The notes: a model not told the origin generated them from the sequence alone. DNA of 64,000 bases from Gammaproteobacteria bacterium (GCA_018222405.1 JAAFAI010000005.1:62001-126000), one strand, 5' to 3'; shown: positions 1-9,845, counted from the first letter of the stretch. A program made the numbers and translations.

Positions 1-390
1 GCTGAAGAGTTAACGCTTGAGCAATCTATTCCCCACTTTGACCGGCCCCTGCTCAACGAGTACGCCATTGTTCATTACTTGTGTTCACCCACGTTTGGCG
101 GCACCAGTTTTTACCGGTACAAACCTACCGCGCAGGTGGCTATTACCCGGCCAGGTCTTCACGCTTATCAACAGAGTCTGGCGCGACACCTGCAAACCTA
201 TCCTGCTGAACGCGGCTATATAAATGGCGATACGCCGTTATTTGAACGGGTATTGCAGGTGCCCTGTGAATTTAACCGGGCGGTAATTTACCCCTGTGCG
301 CTGCTTCACTCAGGGGATATTTCGAAACAGTTTAAAACGGATCTAAACCCGTACACCGCTCGCTTTACCGTTACCGCCTTTATACGCTAG
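1..390 (+). CDS. DUF6445 family protein, C-terminal part (5' end outside window)
   Basis: An open frame runs from base 1 to the stop at 388-390, so the window holds only the last 129 residues. The segment contains PHFDRPLLNEYAIVHYL, then FGGTSFYRYK and a late HSGDIS motif. This layout resembles the small DUF6445 proteins that often sit with tryptophan halogenases, SapC and TonB receptors; that assignment is from memory of the family. The H and D residues could suggest an iron/2-oxoglutarate type fold, which is inference. Its stop codon directly abuts the stop codon of the convergent GH10 gene, with no space for a terminator between them. Confidence 0.65.
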   Translation, partial: AEELTLEQSIPHFDRPLLNEYAIVHYLCSPTFGGTSFYRYKPTAQVAITRPGLHAYQQSLARHLQTYPAERGYINGDTPLFERVLQVPCEFNRAVIYPCALLHSGDISKQFKTDLNPYTARFTVTAFIR

Positions 391-1512
391 TTACTCCGGC
401 GTAACCAGCTCAGCCACGGCATGATAAGCCGCTTTGGGCTCGCCCTCACGATCCAGCAACAGCGGATAATCCGTGCGCCCCCGGATAGGCCAGTTGTTAC
501 GCCAGGAATCACCATCTGTACTCCCCCAAAGCGTAACACGGCTGATGTGCCCGGCGTGTTGCAGAAAGAGACTAAACAAGTCTTTATATTTGCCGGCCAG
601 CAATTGCTGCTGCTCCTCGGGTAGACCATCAACATAAGGGTCATAAACCGGGTGGGCGGTAAAGCTCTGGGTAATATCTGCGCCGGTATGGGCATTTTCC
701 GGTAGCGGTAATACGGTAACGTCCAGTTCGGTAATGGCTACTTTGGTACCGGCGTTAATCAGTGCCTCAATGCTTTGCTCAACATCATTAAGGGCCGGGT
801 AAAACAACGAATAGTGGCCCTGCATGCCCACGGCATCCACGTCAATTCCCTTACTGGCTAGTTGTTTAACCAGCCTAACCGCCCCCGATACTTTTTGCGG
901 CTTATACATATTGTAATCGTTGTAGTATAGCTCGGCAGTGGGATCGGCCTGCCTGGCATATTTAAAGGCGTATTCTATGTAGTCGTCGCCGATGATGCGT
1001 CGCCAGGGAGTATCGCGTAGAGAGCCGTCTTCATTAAGCGCTTCGTTGACGACATCCCAACCCGTCACTCGCCCTTTATAGCGGCCCACCAGAGTGAAGA
1101 TATGCGCGCGCAGGCGGGCAAGTAGTTCTTCCCGGCTTACTGCTTTGCCTGCCTCATCCTCAAACACCCAGTCTGGTGTTTGCTGGTGCCACACCAGGGT
1201 ATGGCCAATCACTTTACCGTTACATTGTTCAGCAATGCGGATTAACTGATCGGCCATGGCAAAGGAAAAAACACCCGGCTCTGGTTGAATATGCTGCCAT
1301 TTCATCGCATTTTCGGCGGTGTATGCATTAAATTCACGACAAACTGGTGCATTTTTGGCCGGCAGCGTTGACCGCAACTCGCTTGATTTTACCGCAGTGC
1401 CAATTAAAAAATGTCCGTTATATTTGTCGGCCAGGCCGGCGGCTGAATTAGCGGCGCAGCCAGTAAGAAGACAAGGCAGAATTAACGAGACAGTCAGGCG
1501 ACTCAACATCAT
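391..1512 (-). CDS. GH10 endo-1,4-beta-xylanase, lipoprotein
   Basis: This 373-residue protein would cleave internal beta-1,4 bonds of xylan. It starts with a lipoprotein signal (LLTGC, lipidated Cys19), so it is probably anchored in the outer membrane. GH10 marks are clear: the ENAMKW block near residue 67, HTLVWHQQ at 104-111, the acid/base Glu157 in WDVVNEAL and the nucleophile Glu262 in ITELDV. It is a single-domain enzyme with no carbohydrate-binding module, of normal GH10 length. It lies 9 bp downstream of the GH3 gene on the same strand, so the two are probably co-transcribed for xylan breakdown: endo-cleavage here, exo-cleavage by GH3. Confidence 0.93.
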   Translation of the reverse strand: MMLSRLTVSLILPCLLTGCAANSAAGLADKYNGHFLIGTAVKSSELRSTLPAKNAPVCREFNAYTAENAMKWQHIQPEPGVFSFAMADQLIRIAEQCNGKVIGHTLVWHQQTPDWVFEDEAGKAVSREELLARLRAHIFTLVGRYKGRVTGWDVVNEALNEDGSLRDTPWRRIIGDDYIEYAFKYARQADPTAELYYNDYNMYKPQKVSGAVRLVKQLASKGIDVDAVGMQGHYSLFYPALNDVEQSIEALINAGTKVAITELDVTVLPLPENAHTGADITQSFTAHPVYDPYVDGLPEEQQQLLAGKYKDLFSLFLQHAGHISRVTLWGSTDGDSWRNNWPIRGRTDYPLLLDREGEPKAAYHAVAELVTPE

Positions 1513-1521
1513 CAGGCTCCT

Positions 1522-4251
1522 CTACTGCAACTCAATACGTGTGTGGGCAACTTTTTCCGGCTTACCAAAGCCTGGCTGACCATCGCCCATGTACACATCG
1601 AGTGCACCGGTATAAGGGACTTTTTGCCCTTGCTCGTTAATGTAAACCAGCTCGTCTGCACTCAGCGTAAGTGTAACCGTCTGCGCTTCACCTGCGCCAA
1701 TCTCCGTACGGGTAAAGCCTTTAAGACTAAGTTTAGGTGTATCTACCGGAGCATCCGGCATGCTCACATAAATCTGAGTAACCTGACTGGCAGCCTGTTC
1801 GCCCAGGTTGCTAAGTTCTACCTGCAGCGTTAAATCCTCACCAGAAGCCAGTGATGCAGGGGCTTGTAAGTTGCTATATTGCATGGCGCTGTAACCAAGG
1901 CCATAACCGAAAGGATAAAGTACATCGCCTTCGAAGTAGCGGTAGGTCCGATTCGTCATGGCATAATCATCCAGCGGCGCAAACCCATCAAGATTTTTGT
2001 AGAAGGTAACCGGCAGGCGACCAGAAGGATTCACTTCTCCCCACAGAATTCGCGCCAGGGCAGTACCGGTAGCTTCACCCGGATAGAATGCCTGAATGAT
2101 CGCATCAACATTTTGCTGCTCCCAGTTAAGCGCCATGGCACTACCACTGAAGTTAACCAGTACCACTGGCTTACCGAGCTTTTCCACCGCTTTGATCAGT
2201 GCCTGTTGCTCTGCGGGTAAGGCAATACTGGTGCGATCGCCATAGTTAAAACCTTCCAGCTTAACCGGCATTTCTTCCCCTTCAATACGGGGAGATATTC
2301 CCACCGCCATTACTACCACATCAGCTGCAGCTGCCTTTGCAAGGGCTTCTTCCTGCAGCGCCTGGCTCTCATTCACCCAGCGCAACTGCCAATCTGCCCG
2401 CAGACCGCCAGCGGTGTTACTAACCGGATTGGATACCACCCTATGACTGACCATAAATTCGTAGCTTTCGTTTGCATTAAGCTCTACCGCGCCGTTTACC
2501 ACTTCACCGTTAAGCGTCACTTCACCCGGCCCGTCGAATCGGTAACTGCCCGACTCCTTTGGTACCAACTGGCCACGCGCCACCATAGCAAAATCATCCA
2601 GCCACTTACCGCTAACCGGCGAACGCAGGTTACGCATCTGCAATTTATTCAGAATCTCAGAATCTACTGCGCTTCCCGTTTGCTTAGCTGGCACCGTTAA
2701 TGAGGAAAAATCGTTGATAGCTTCACGCGCGACCGCATAGTATTCCACCTTCACGCCGGGACTTAATTCTCCGGATTCATCGCGGTGGAACAACACCGAT
2801 TCATCGAGGATTTGCCAGTGGCCGTAAATGTCGTCAATCAGGGCACTGCCGGGAGCATAAGGCACTGCTGAATTGCCCGTGTAGTTTTTGATGCCCTGAA
2901 GCACGGTAACCGGATTAACCGGCAGACCATTGTAGTTACCCAGCAGCACATCCTGATTATCCGCGTTGGGCCCAATCACAGCCACTTTAACCCCCGGCTG
3001 AAGAGGCAGCACGCCGTTGTTTTTCAGTAACACCAGGGAGCGTTCCGATGCTTTTTGTGTGAGGGCCAGGTGCTCCTCTGTTCCCACTACCTCCAGCGGA
3101 ATGTCAGCAAAGGGCACGCTACTATCGGGGTCGAACATGCCCAGCTTAAAACGGGTCATCATCAGGCGACCTACAGCCTGATCTATCAACGACTCCTCAA
3201 TAAAACCCTTTTGAACAGCAAAGGTCAGGTTGGCATAACTACTCAGGCGTCCGGTGCCGCAATTCAGATCTGTCCCACTCTTTACTGCCCAGGCTGCGGC
3301 AGCTGCCGGCGAGCGCGTTACATTGTGGGCTTTAGGATCGTAAAAATCGGCAATTGCGCCGCAGTCAGACATTACATGACCATCAAACTGGTAACTGCCG
3401 CGCAGAATATCTTTGAGTAAGCGGTCTGAGCCACAGGCTGGCGCACCGTTGACCCGGTTGTAGGCACACATTACCGCCTCCACATCGGCATCCACTACCG
3501 CCTTCTCAAAAGCTGGCAAGTAGGTTTCGAACAGGTCTTTGTCTGATACCACATAATCATCGGAATGGCGCGATACTTCCGGCCCGTTGTGCACGGCAAA
3601 ATGCTTGGCGGTGGCAGCCGTTTTTAAATAAGTGTCATCATCACCCTGTAAACCATTAATGAACGCAACGCCCAGTTCCCCGGTCAGGTAAGGATCCTCG
3701 CCGTAGGTCTCCTGGCCTCGTCCCCAGCGCGGATCGCGGAAAATATTGATATTTGGCGACCAGTAAGTTAATCCGGTATAGCGATAACTCAAGCCACGTT
3801 CCTTAAAGGCATGGTGCTTAGCGCGGCCTTCATCAGAAATCACCGTGGCTATCTCATTTAACAACTCCCGGTCCCACATTGCAGCCATGCCAATGGCCTG
3901 AGGAAATACCGTTGCCTCACCCGCCCGGGCTACGCCATGTAAGGCCTCATTCCAGTAATCGTAGGCCGGTACATCAAGTCGCTCAATCGCCGGTGCATCG
4001 TTGTACATTTGGGCCACTTTTTCTGCCAGTGACATTCTGCCCACCAAATCATCGACCCTTTGATTCATCGGTAACGACGTATCCTGATACGGCAAAACCT
4101 GCTCAGTTTGTGAGTCATTACTCTCGCCATTGCTCAGTGTATTATTGCTTTCGTTACAAGCAGTAAGGGCAAGCGCCAGGGTCAGCCAGGTTGCCAGGCG
4201 GCATTTGGCCAGCAGGTCGGTATTGCTTTTTTTGTGGGTGGGTAGTTTCAT
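1522..4251 (-). CDS. GH3 beta-xylosidase/beta-glucosidase with PA14 insert, lipoprotein
   Basis: I place the start at 4251 because a GAGG ribosome site sits 6 bases before it and a lipoprotein signal (ALTAC, Cys32) follows. A longer frame reaching 4383 has neither. The 909-residue protein has a GH3 N-terminal barrel (about 60-380) with WNEALHG and the nucleophile Asp296 in HVMSDCGAI. The C-terminal sandwich is interrupted by a PA14-like domain (about 480-630), and a fibronectin-III-like domain closes the chain (about 800-900). The NEALHGVA and ATVFPQ motifs resemble plant-type beta-xylosidases. With the GH10 neighbour, xylo-oligosaccharide hydrolysis is the likely role; beta-glucosidase activity cannot be excluded. 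Confidence 0.9.
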   Translation of the reverse strand: MKLPTHKKSNTDLLAKCRLATWLTLALALTACNESNNTLSNGESNDSQTEQVLPYQDTSLPMNQRVDDLVGRMSLAEKVAQMYNDAPAIERLDVPAYDYWNEALHGVARAGEATVFPQAIGMAAMWDRELLNEIATVISDEGRAKHHAFKERGLSYRYTGLTYWSPNINIFRDPRWGRGQETYGEDPYLTGELGVAFINGLQGDDDTYLKTAATAKHFAVHNGPEVSRHSDDYVVSDKDLFETYLPAFEKAVVDADVEAVMCAYNRVNGAPACGSDRLLKDILRGSYQFDGHVMSDCGAIADFYDPKAHNVTRSPAAAAAWAVKSGTDLNCGTGRLSSYANLTFAVQKGFIEESLIDQAVGRLMMTRFKLGMFDPDSSVPFADIPLEVVGTEEHLALTQKASERSLVLLKNNGVLPLQPGVKVAVIGPNADNQDVLLGNYNGLPVNPVTVLQGIKNYTGNSAVPYAPGSALIDDIYGHWQILDESVLFHRDESGELSPGVKVEYYAVAREAINDFSSLTVPAKQTGSAVDSEILNKLQMRNLRSPVSGKWLDDFAMVARGQLVPKESGSYRFDGPGEVTLNGEVVNGAVELNANESYEFMVSHRVVSNPVSNTAGGLRADWQLRWVNESQALQEEALAKAAAADVVVMAVGISPRIEGEEMPVKLEGFNYGDRTSIALPAEQQALIKAVEKLGKPVVLVNFSGSAMALNWEQQNVDAIIQAFYPGEATGTALARILWGEVNPSGRLPVTFYKNLDGFAPLDDYAMTNRTYRYFEGDVLYPFGYGLGYSAMQYSNLQAPASLASGEDLTLQVELSNLGEQAASQVTQIYVSMPDAPVDTPKLSLKGFTRTEIGAGEAQTVTLTLSADELVYINEQGQKVPYTGALDVYMGDGQPGFGKPEKVAHTRIELQ

Positions 4252-4533
4252 CAGATGCCTCAACAATTGAATTACAGGCACCATACCTGATGGGTTATCA
4301 GGCACAATCGAAGGACGGCAAAACGTAAACAAAAAGTTAAAAAACGCTAGACTTCGGTTTGAGTTGTAATTTATCCAATTCACTTCTTACTGGCACACAT
4401 CAGACGTTTTAACAGTGATAATGAAAACGCCTGTTGAGTGGACTTTTATCATCACTTAATTCGATTAAGTATCGGTTTTAAGCCCGGTTTACGTTACACT
4501 GTGCTCAATTTTGCAACTGGTAAGACGACTGTA

Positions 4534-5436
4534 GTGAAAACCCTATTACATAGCCTCAACGGCGCGCTATCGGCGCTACTTTACGGGCTCAATACACTGT
4601 TCTGGGTGCCATTGGTATTAGCCCTGGCGGTGTTAAAGCTTGTTGTTCCGCTCAGACACTGGCGAACTTTTATGACCTACCTGCTCGATGCCTGCGCCGT
4701 AGGCTGGATAAGCGTTAATAACTTTAATCAGCGGCTTTTCAGTCGCACCACGCTGGAAGTCTCAGGGCTGGAAGGGCTGACCCGGAATGACTGGTACCTG
4801 GTAATCGCCAATCATCAGTCCTGGGTCGACATTTTATTACTTCAGCGAGTATTTAACCGCGAAATCCCGTTTTTAAAGTTTTTCCTTAAACAGCAACTGA
4901 TCTGGGTGCCCTTTTTAGGTCTGGCCTGGTGGGCGCTGGACTTTCCTTTTATGCGCCGCTACAGCAAGTCATTTCTGGCCAAAAACCCGCACTTAAAAGG
5001 CAAAGACATGGAAACCACCAAAAAGGCTTGCGAAAAATTTAAGTACAAACCCGCCAGCATTATGAATTTTGTGGAAGGCACGCGCTTCACCAAAGAAAAA
5101 CATGCCCGTCAGGCATCGCCTTTTAAGCACCTGTTAAAACCCAAGGCAGGGGGCATTGCTTTTGTTCTTAACGCCATGGGCGGTCAGCTTCATCATTTAA
5201 TTGACGTCACCATTTTTTATCCCGCCGGTACGCCATCCTTCTGGGACTTTATTAATGGTTCAGTCAACAAGATAAAATTGCATGTAGATGTGAAGCCGTT
5301 GAAAGGCCTCTTTCCGGACGATATAAAGGTAATGGACTATTTTGAAAACCCCGAACAACGGGCCCGTTTTCAGCAATGGCTCAATCAACAGTGGCAGGCA
5401 AAAGACCAACGCCTGGAAAACTGGAAGACGGTGTAA
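4534..5436 (+). CDS. yihG: YihG-like lysophospholipid acyltransferase (copy 1)
   Basis: A 1-acylglycerol-3-phosphate acyltransferase (PlsC superfamily) of the YihG type, acting at the inner membrane. The HX4D catalytic pair is His94/Asp99 in NHQSWVD, and the phosphate-binding EGTR lies at 181-184. The blocks LKQQLIWVPFLGLAWWA and KGKDMETTKKACEKF are typical of YihG. Hydrophobic segments lie at about 20-40. I chose the GTG at 4534 because it gives 300 residues, close to YihG and to the paralogue next door (298). The frame stays open to a GTG at 4438, but the extra 32 residues do not look like YihG. It is the first gene of a three-gene operon. Confidence 0.82.
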   Translation: MKTLLHSLNGALSALLYGLNTLFWVPLVLALAVLKLVVPLRHWRTFMTYLLDACAVGWISVNNFNQRLFSRTTLEVSGLEGLTRNDWYLVIANHQSWVDILLLQRVFNREIPFLKFFLKQQLIWVPFLGLAWWALDFPFMRRYSKSFLAKNPHLKGKDMETTKKACEKFKYKPASIMNFVEGTRFTKEKHARQASPFKHLLKPKAGGIAFVLNAMGGQLHHLIDVTIFYPAGTPSFWDFINGSVNKIKLHVDVKPLKGLFPDDIKVMDYFENPEQRARFQQWLNQQWQAKDQRLENWKTV

Positions 5437-5439
5437 GCA

Positions 5440-6336
5440 ATGCTTAGAGTAGTACTGGCCCCACTGATATTTGCAATCCATTTGCCGTTACAGCTGGCCA
5501 ACCTTGCCCTGTGGGGCGGGCTGGTTATCGTGTTTGGTTTACTGCGATTTTTACTGCCGATTGGCGCAGTGCAGCGAGCGCTGGCACCGCTGATGAACTT
5601 CTATATGCTGTGTTTTGGTAAATGCAGTTTAGCGCTGATCCGGCTGTTTAATCCGGTTATCCTTGATTACCGGGTGCGGGGTGAGCTAAGTAAAGAAAAC
5701 TGGTACCTGATAGTTGCCAATCACCTGAGCTATCTGGATATCGTCCTGCTCATCGAGTTTTCGGCCTTTCGGATCCCGGCACCCAAGTTCTTCCTGAAAC
5801 AAGAACTGATCTGGTTACCCTTTGTAGGTCTCGCGGCCTGGGCGCTGGAAATGCCGTTTATGAAACGCTACTCGGCAGCCTATCTGAAAAAATACCCGCA
5901 CAAACGGGGCGCCGATATTGAAACCACCAAACGCTATTGCCAGAAGTTTCGCCATAAACCTACTACCGTGATCAACTTTGTGGAAGGTACCCGATTTACC
6001 CCGGCCAAGCACGCCAGTAAACAAAGTCCTTACCAGCACCTGCTGCCGCCAAAGGCCGGCGGTATAGCATTTACCCTGGCAACCATGGGCGAATTGTTCA
6101 CCAATATTCTGGATATCTCACTGCTGTATCCGGATAATCCAAAGCATCCGATGCTGGCCATGTTAAGTGGTCAAATGCGACGAATCGTTGTAGATGTTAA
6201 TGTGGTTGACATTCCGGCCGAAGCCATTGGCGATTATTATACCGATGAACAGTTTAAAGCCGGTTTCCAGCAGTGGGTAAATACCCTGTGGCAGGACAAA
6301 GACCGCAACATTATTGGATTAAAAAAGGGTAACTAA
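5440..6336 (+). CDS. YihG-like lysophospholipid acyltransferase (copy 2)
   Basis: This tandem paralogue of the gene before it starts 3 bases after that stop codon and has 298 residues. HX4D is His95/Asp100 in NHLSYLD; EGTR is at 182-185. N-terminal hydrophobic segments at about 5-40 suggest membrane attachment. The blocks between the motifs align with copy 1 without large gaps, for example LKQELIWLPFVGLAAWALE. Two adjacent PlsC-like enzymes may differ in acyl chain or head-group preference; nothing in the sequence settles this. Its stop codon is followed at once by the ATG of the channel gene, consistent with translational coupling. Confidence 0.85.
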   Translation: MLRVVLAPLIFAIHLPLQLANLALWGGLVIVFGLLRFLLPIGAVQRALAPLMNFYMLCFGKCSLALIRLFNPVILDYRVRGELSKENWYLIVANHLSYLDIVLLIEFSAFRIPAPKFFLKQELIWLPFVGLAAWALEMPFMKRYSAAYLKKYPHKRGADIETTKRYCQKFRHKPTTVINFVEGTRFTPAKHASKQSPYQHLLPPKAGGIAFTLATMGELFTNILDISLLYPDNPKHPMLAMLSGQMRRIVVDVNVVDIPAEAIGDYYTDEQFKAGFQQWVNTLWQDKDRNIIGLKKGN

Positions 6337-7641
6337 ATGGTCACAGCGGAAACGCTTCGTGAAAACTTCGTTGAACTGCTCAGGCAGGTGGACACTGATA
6401 TCGTATTAAACGGTTCGCTGTATAACAGCTTTTCGTTACTGCTGATATTTGTACTGGCGATCACCGGCCTGTTAGTTAGCAGAATCGCACTGAATTCGGT
6501 TGTTACCCGCTGGATCCTGAAAAGCAAAACCCACTGGGATGATGCGCTGCACAGCCACGGCTTTTTCAAACGATTAATTCACCTGACACCGGCACTGATT
6601 ATCTTTGCCAGTACCCACGTATTGCTCACCACCGACAGCCTGCTGTATACCGTTCTGCTGAAATGCTCACTGCTGTATCTGATGACCGTAGCGGCGCTTT
6701 CTATCAGCGCTTTACTCAATACATTTGAAGACTGGTATAACTCCACCCCTTTTGCTGCGCAAGCCTCGATTACCGGCTTTGTACAGGTAGCCAAGCTGGT
6801 GCTGTTTATTGTACTGATGCTACTGAGCGTATCGCTGATTGTGGAACGTAGCCCGCTGTTGTTGCTCTCCGGCTTAACGGCTATCGCCGCAGTATTGTTG
6901 CTGATATTCCGCGACACCATTCTGGGGTTTGTGGCAGGTATTCAGATTACGGCTAACCGGTTATTTACCAATGGCGACTGGATCCAGGTTGATAAATTTG
7001 GCGTTGACGGCGAGATCATCGAACTGGGTTTAACCAACGTTAAAGTAAGAAACTGGGATAACACTATTTCCACTATCCCTACCTACTCACTAACTAATGA
7101 AGCGATTAAAAACTGGCGTGGTATGCAGGAATCAGGCGGGCGACGCATCAAGCGTGCAGTGTATATTGATATCCATTCTATCTGCCTGTATGACGAGAAA
7201 AGCCTGCAAAAAGTAGCCAAAATTCGCTTTATTGCCGATTACATCAAAAGCAAAATTGATGAATTACAACGCTACCATAAAGATAATTCCATTGATGAAG
7301 GCGACTTACTCAATCGCCGCGCATTAACCAATATCGGTACTTTTCGCGCTTACCTGGAAGCCTATTTAAACAAACACCCTAAGATTAATCAGGACATGAC
7401 ACTGATGGTGCGGCAGTTGCCGCCTAATGAGTTAGGATTGCCCCTAGAAGTGTATTGCTTTTGTAGGGATAAGTCCTGGGTAGCCTACGAGAAGGTGCAG
7501 GCTGACATTTTCGACCACATTATGGCGATGCTGCCTTTGTTCGACCTGAGAGCCTACCAACGCGACAGCCATTTAGCGGCACTATCTGGCCCTGCACCAC
7601 AAACCCAGCCAGATGAGGCACCTGAGGCCATAAAAGACTGA
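6337..7641 (+). CDS. ybdG: MscS-family mechanosensitive channel, YbdG/MscM type
   Basis: A 434-residue inner membrane protein with about five hydrophobic segments in the first 200 residues, followed by the MscS beta domain (FTNGDWIQVDKFGVDGEIIE, about 210-230) and a hydrophilic C-terminal domain. The pore-lining helix is just before it (DTILGFVAGIQ). Length and the long C-terminal extension fit YbdG, the miniconductance channel that vents solutes on osmotic down-shock. It starts immediately after the second acyltransferase stop. Grouping with lipid-modifying enzymes suggests an envelope-stress operon, which is inference. Confidence 0.85.
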   Translation: MVTAETLRENFVELLRQVDTDIVLNGSLYNSFSLLLIFVLAITGLLVSRIALNSVVTRWILKSKTHWDDALHSHGFFKRLIHLTPALIIFASTHVLLTTDSLLYTVLLKCSLLYLMTVAALSISALLNTFEDWYNSTPFAAQASITGFVQVAKLVLFIVLMLLSVSLIVERSPLLLLSGLTAIAAVLLLIFRDTILGFVAGIQITANRLFTNGDWIQVDKFGVDGEIIELGLTNVKVRNWDNTISTIPTYSLTNEAIKNWRGMQESGGRRIKRAVYIDIHSICLYDEKSLQKVAKIRFIADYIKSKIDELQRYHKDNSIDEGDLLNRRALTNIGTFRAYLEAYLNKHPKINQDMTLMVRQLPPNELGLPLEVYCFCRDKSWVAYEKVQADIFDHIMAMLPLFDLRAYQRDSHLAALSGPAPQTQPDEAPEAIKD

Positions 7642-7650
7642 CACAAAAAA

Positions 7651-7672
7651 AGCGCTCGACTGAGCGCTTTTT
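7651..7672. terminator. Bidirectional intrinsic terminator
   Basis: Perfect 7-bp stem AGCGCTC / GAGCGCT with loop GACT. It is flanked by an A-run on the left and a T-run on the right, so it can stop both the acyltransferase-channel operon (plus) and the small gene at 7700-7891 (minus). Confidence 0.85.
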
Positions 7673-7699
7673 GTTTACCGAAAATCGGTGAGCTGTTAA

Positions 7700-7891
7700 T
7701 TAGCCGATTACGTAGAGCATCAACAGGCTGATTACCAGGCCGCTAACACCCAGATAACCCATCTCAATACGCTCGTGAAGGGCTTCACTGCCCTCTTTAC
7801 CAGACATAAAGCCCATGACGATGCTGCTCATGCCTAAAGTAAACGCTACTAACGCAACACCAAATAAAATTGCATCAATCCAGTCACTCAT
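7700..7891 (-). CDS. Small two-helix membrane protein, unknown function
   Basis: A 63-residue protein with two hydrophobic segments (about 7-27 and 46-62) joined by a charged loop (GKEGSEALHERIEMGY). The ATG is preceded by GGGTAAAG at a good distance, and the gene ends just before a shared terminator, so it looks real. It lies alone on the minus strand between two plus-strand units. I do not recognise a named family; many Alteromonadales carry similar short double-helix proteins of unknown role. Confidence 0.6.
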   Translation of the reverse strand: MSDWIDAILFGVALVAFTLGMSSIVMGFMSGKEGSEALHERIEMGYLGVSGLVISLLMLYVIG

Positions 7892-8150
7892 AATCTTTAC
7901 CCTATAAAAATTCTGCGCGTATTATGCACTAAGGAAACAAAAATGAACATGCGCAAAATCAATATTCCGCTGAATAATGAACATGGTCAAATACGCTAAT
8001 AATTAGTGTTACTTCCAAAACAATAGGGAATAAATGCGTGGCATTTAAAACAATTAAAACATAACCCTTTGTTTTATATAAATTTAACAGGTTGGCCTGT
8101 GAATTGCGATACGACATTCGTATTGTTTAAAAGCAAAATTGAGGATAACC

Positions 8151-8954
8151 ATGAAAACTGTTGCTGCATCATTGATTTTAACCACTGCTTTTATTGCCCA
8201 ACCTGCACTGGCACACGTTGAAGTCGATAATAAATGTAATATGGAACTGCACGGCTCGGTAACCTTTGACCATGGCGATCTGACCATTACCACCGAAAGT
8301 GGCGAAAAGGTTTTGATCACGCCAAGTCACCAGTTATACGTAGATAACCAGGCAGTCAGCCTGGATAACGACGAACAGCGCTGGGTATCTGATTATTACA
8401 GCAGTATTGAAACCGCTATTCCTATGACAGTTGAAATTGCCCGTGACGGTATCAAGATTGCCAGCTTCGCCATTACCGAAGTATTTACTGAACTACTGGG
8501 TGAAGATAATGACCTGTCTGAAGACTTTGATACGCTGTTTACCGACCTGTCGGACGAGATTGACGAGCGTTTCTACGCTGCCGACGGTACTTATAAGTTC
8601 GACAGCACTGGTCTTGACGGCGATTGGGCCGACGCCGCCTGGAGCGAAGAGTTTGATGACAAAATTGAGTCGCTGGTAGAGCGTTCTACCGGTCACCTGT
8701 TAATGGCGATTGGTCGTCAGATGCTGTTTGAAGACGGCGACATGGACGCCTTTGCCAACCGCATGGAAAACTTTGGCGAAATGATTGAGCAACGCGTTGA
8801 AGGTGAAGCGGATGCGCTGGAGAGCAAAGCCGAAGCATTATGCACCGTGCTGGCTAAAGCAGACTACGCCGAATCACGCATGCAGAAAAATATCGCCGGA
8901 TTATCTGGTCTGGATTTACTGGAAACCACCGGTAAATCAACCCTGAAACAATAA
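8151..8954 (+). CDS. yggN: YggN family (DUF2884) periplasmic protein
   Basis: The start at 8151 follows GAGG and opens with a signal peptide (MKTVAASLIL, cleavage near AHVEV). The 267-residue protein has the DUF2884 layout: a short beta-rich N-terminal region with Cys26 (NKCNMEL), a QLYVDNQAVSL block, then a long acidic helical region ending in a second Cys (ALCTVL). No catalytic residues are evident. Its function is not established in any species known to me. It stands alone with its own upstream region and precedes a YeeZ-like gene by 54 bases. Confidence 0.72.
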   Translation: MKTVAASLILTTAFIAQPALAHVEVDNKCNMELHGSVTFDHGDLTITTESGEKVLITPSHQLYVDNQAVSLDNDEQRWVSDYYSSIETAIPMTVEIARDGIKIASFAITEVFTELLGEDNDLSEDFDTLFTDLSDEIDERFYAADGTYKFDSTGLDGDWADAAWSEEFDDKIESLVERSTGHLLMAIGRQMLFEDGDMDAFANRMENFGEMIEQRVEGEADALESKAEALCTVLAKADYAESRMQKNIAGLSGLDLLETTGKSTLKQ

Positions 8955-9008
8955 TGAAATCGCTACCGGAAATGTTAAGCTTTAGCAAAACATACACCGG
9001 TGGCGTAA

Positions 9009-9845
9009 ATGATATCTCAACAAGAAAATAAACTGATACTTTGTGGTTGTGGCTGGCTGGGAGGCTATCTCGCCAGCCATTTTCGTTCTCAGATGACTAT
9101 CTACGGAACTACCCGCAGTGATGACAAAGCCAGGGCGTTAAGCCAGCAAGGTATTCAGGCCATCCCTTTTACGCTGGGTGATAACCCTCAAGACCTCCTA
9201 GCGGTAGCGCCCAACAGCACCTTTATTCTTAATATTCCGCCGGGCCGACGCAATAACGATTTAAGCCAGTTTACCTCAGCCATGCAGCAACTGATTTCGG
9301 CGTTATACAACCAGGTACCGCCCAAACAACTCATTTTTATCAGTACCACATCGGTTTATGGCGATCAGGAAGGCGATATCACCACCAGTACCGCGCCAGT
9401 CCCAAACACCGCCTCTGGCGAAGCCCATGTTGAGATTGAGCAATGGATCCAGGACACCGCGCCAGACACGGGCTATATATTGCGCCTGGCCGGTTTAACC
9501 GGGCCCGACCGGCATCCGGTAAAGACCCTGGCAGGCCGAACACTCAGCGGCGCAACTCAGGTAGTAAACCTGGTCCATGTTGATGATGTAGTAAAGGTGA
9601 TAGAGGCGCTCTTAGTGCAAAAGCCCACTAACAAGCTCTGGCATTTATGCAGCGATGAACACCCTATGCGCGGTGACTATTATCCGCAAATGGCAAAACG
9701 GCTGGGGTTACCAGCCGTTGAATTTAGTGACCAATTGACCAGCGCAAGCGTGCCTTCAGGTAAACACATTAACCCCGGGGCAACCCTTAACGGCCTGGGA
9801 GTAACGCTTACTTACCCCACCCCCTGGACAATGCAGCCGGCCTGA
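9009..9845 (+). CDS. NAD(P)-dependent epimerase/SDR, YeeZ-like
   Basis: A 278-residue Rossmann protein. The nucleotide-binding loop is GCGWLGGYLA (residues 13-22), of the GxGxxG type seen in YeeZ-like proteins. TTSVYGD near 115 is the extended-SDR region, and the expected Tyr-x3-Lys is not obvious, as in other YeeZ relatives. RLAGLTGPDRHP and VNLVHVDDV further match this group. The substrate is unknown. A perfect GC hairpin overlaps the stop codon and faces the convergent transporter gene. Confidence 0.75.
   Translation: MISQQENKLILCGCGWLGGYLASHFRSQMTIYGTTRSDDKARALSQQGIQAIPFTLGDNPQDLLAVAPNSTFILNIPPGRRNNDLSQFTSAMQQLISALYNQVPPKQLIFISTTSVYGDQEGDITTSTAPVPNTASGEAHVEIEQWIQDTAPDTGYILRLAGLTGPDRHPVKTLAGRTLSGATQVVNLVHVDDVVKVIEALLVQKPTNKLWHLCSDEHPMRGDYYPQMAKRLGLPAVEFSDQLTSASVPSGKHINPGATLNGLGVTLTYPTPWTMQPA

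Noticed and set aside
4252..4383. N-terminal extension of the GH3 protein
   Set aside because: It would bury the lipoprotein signal; the ATG at 4251 has a good ribosome site.
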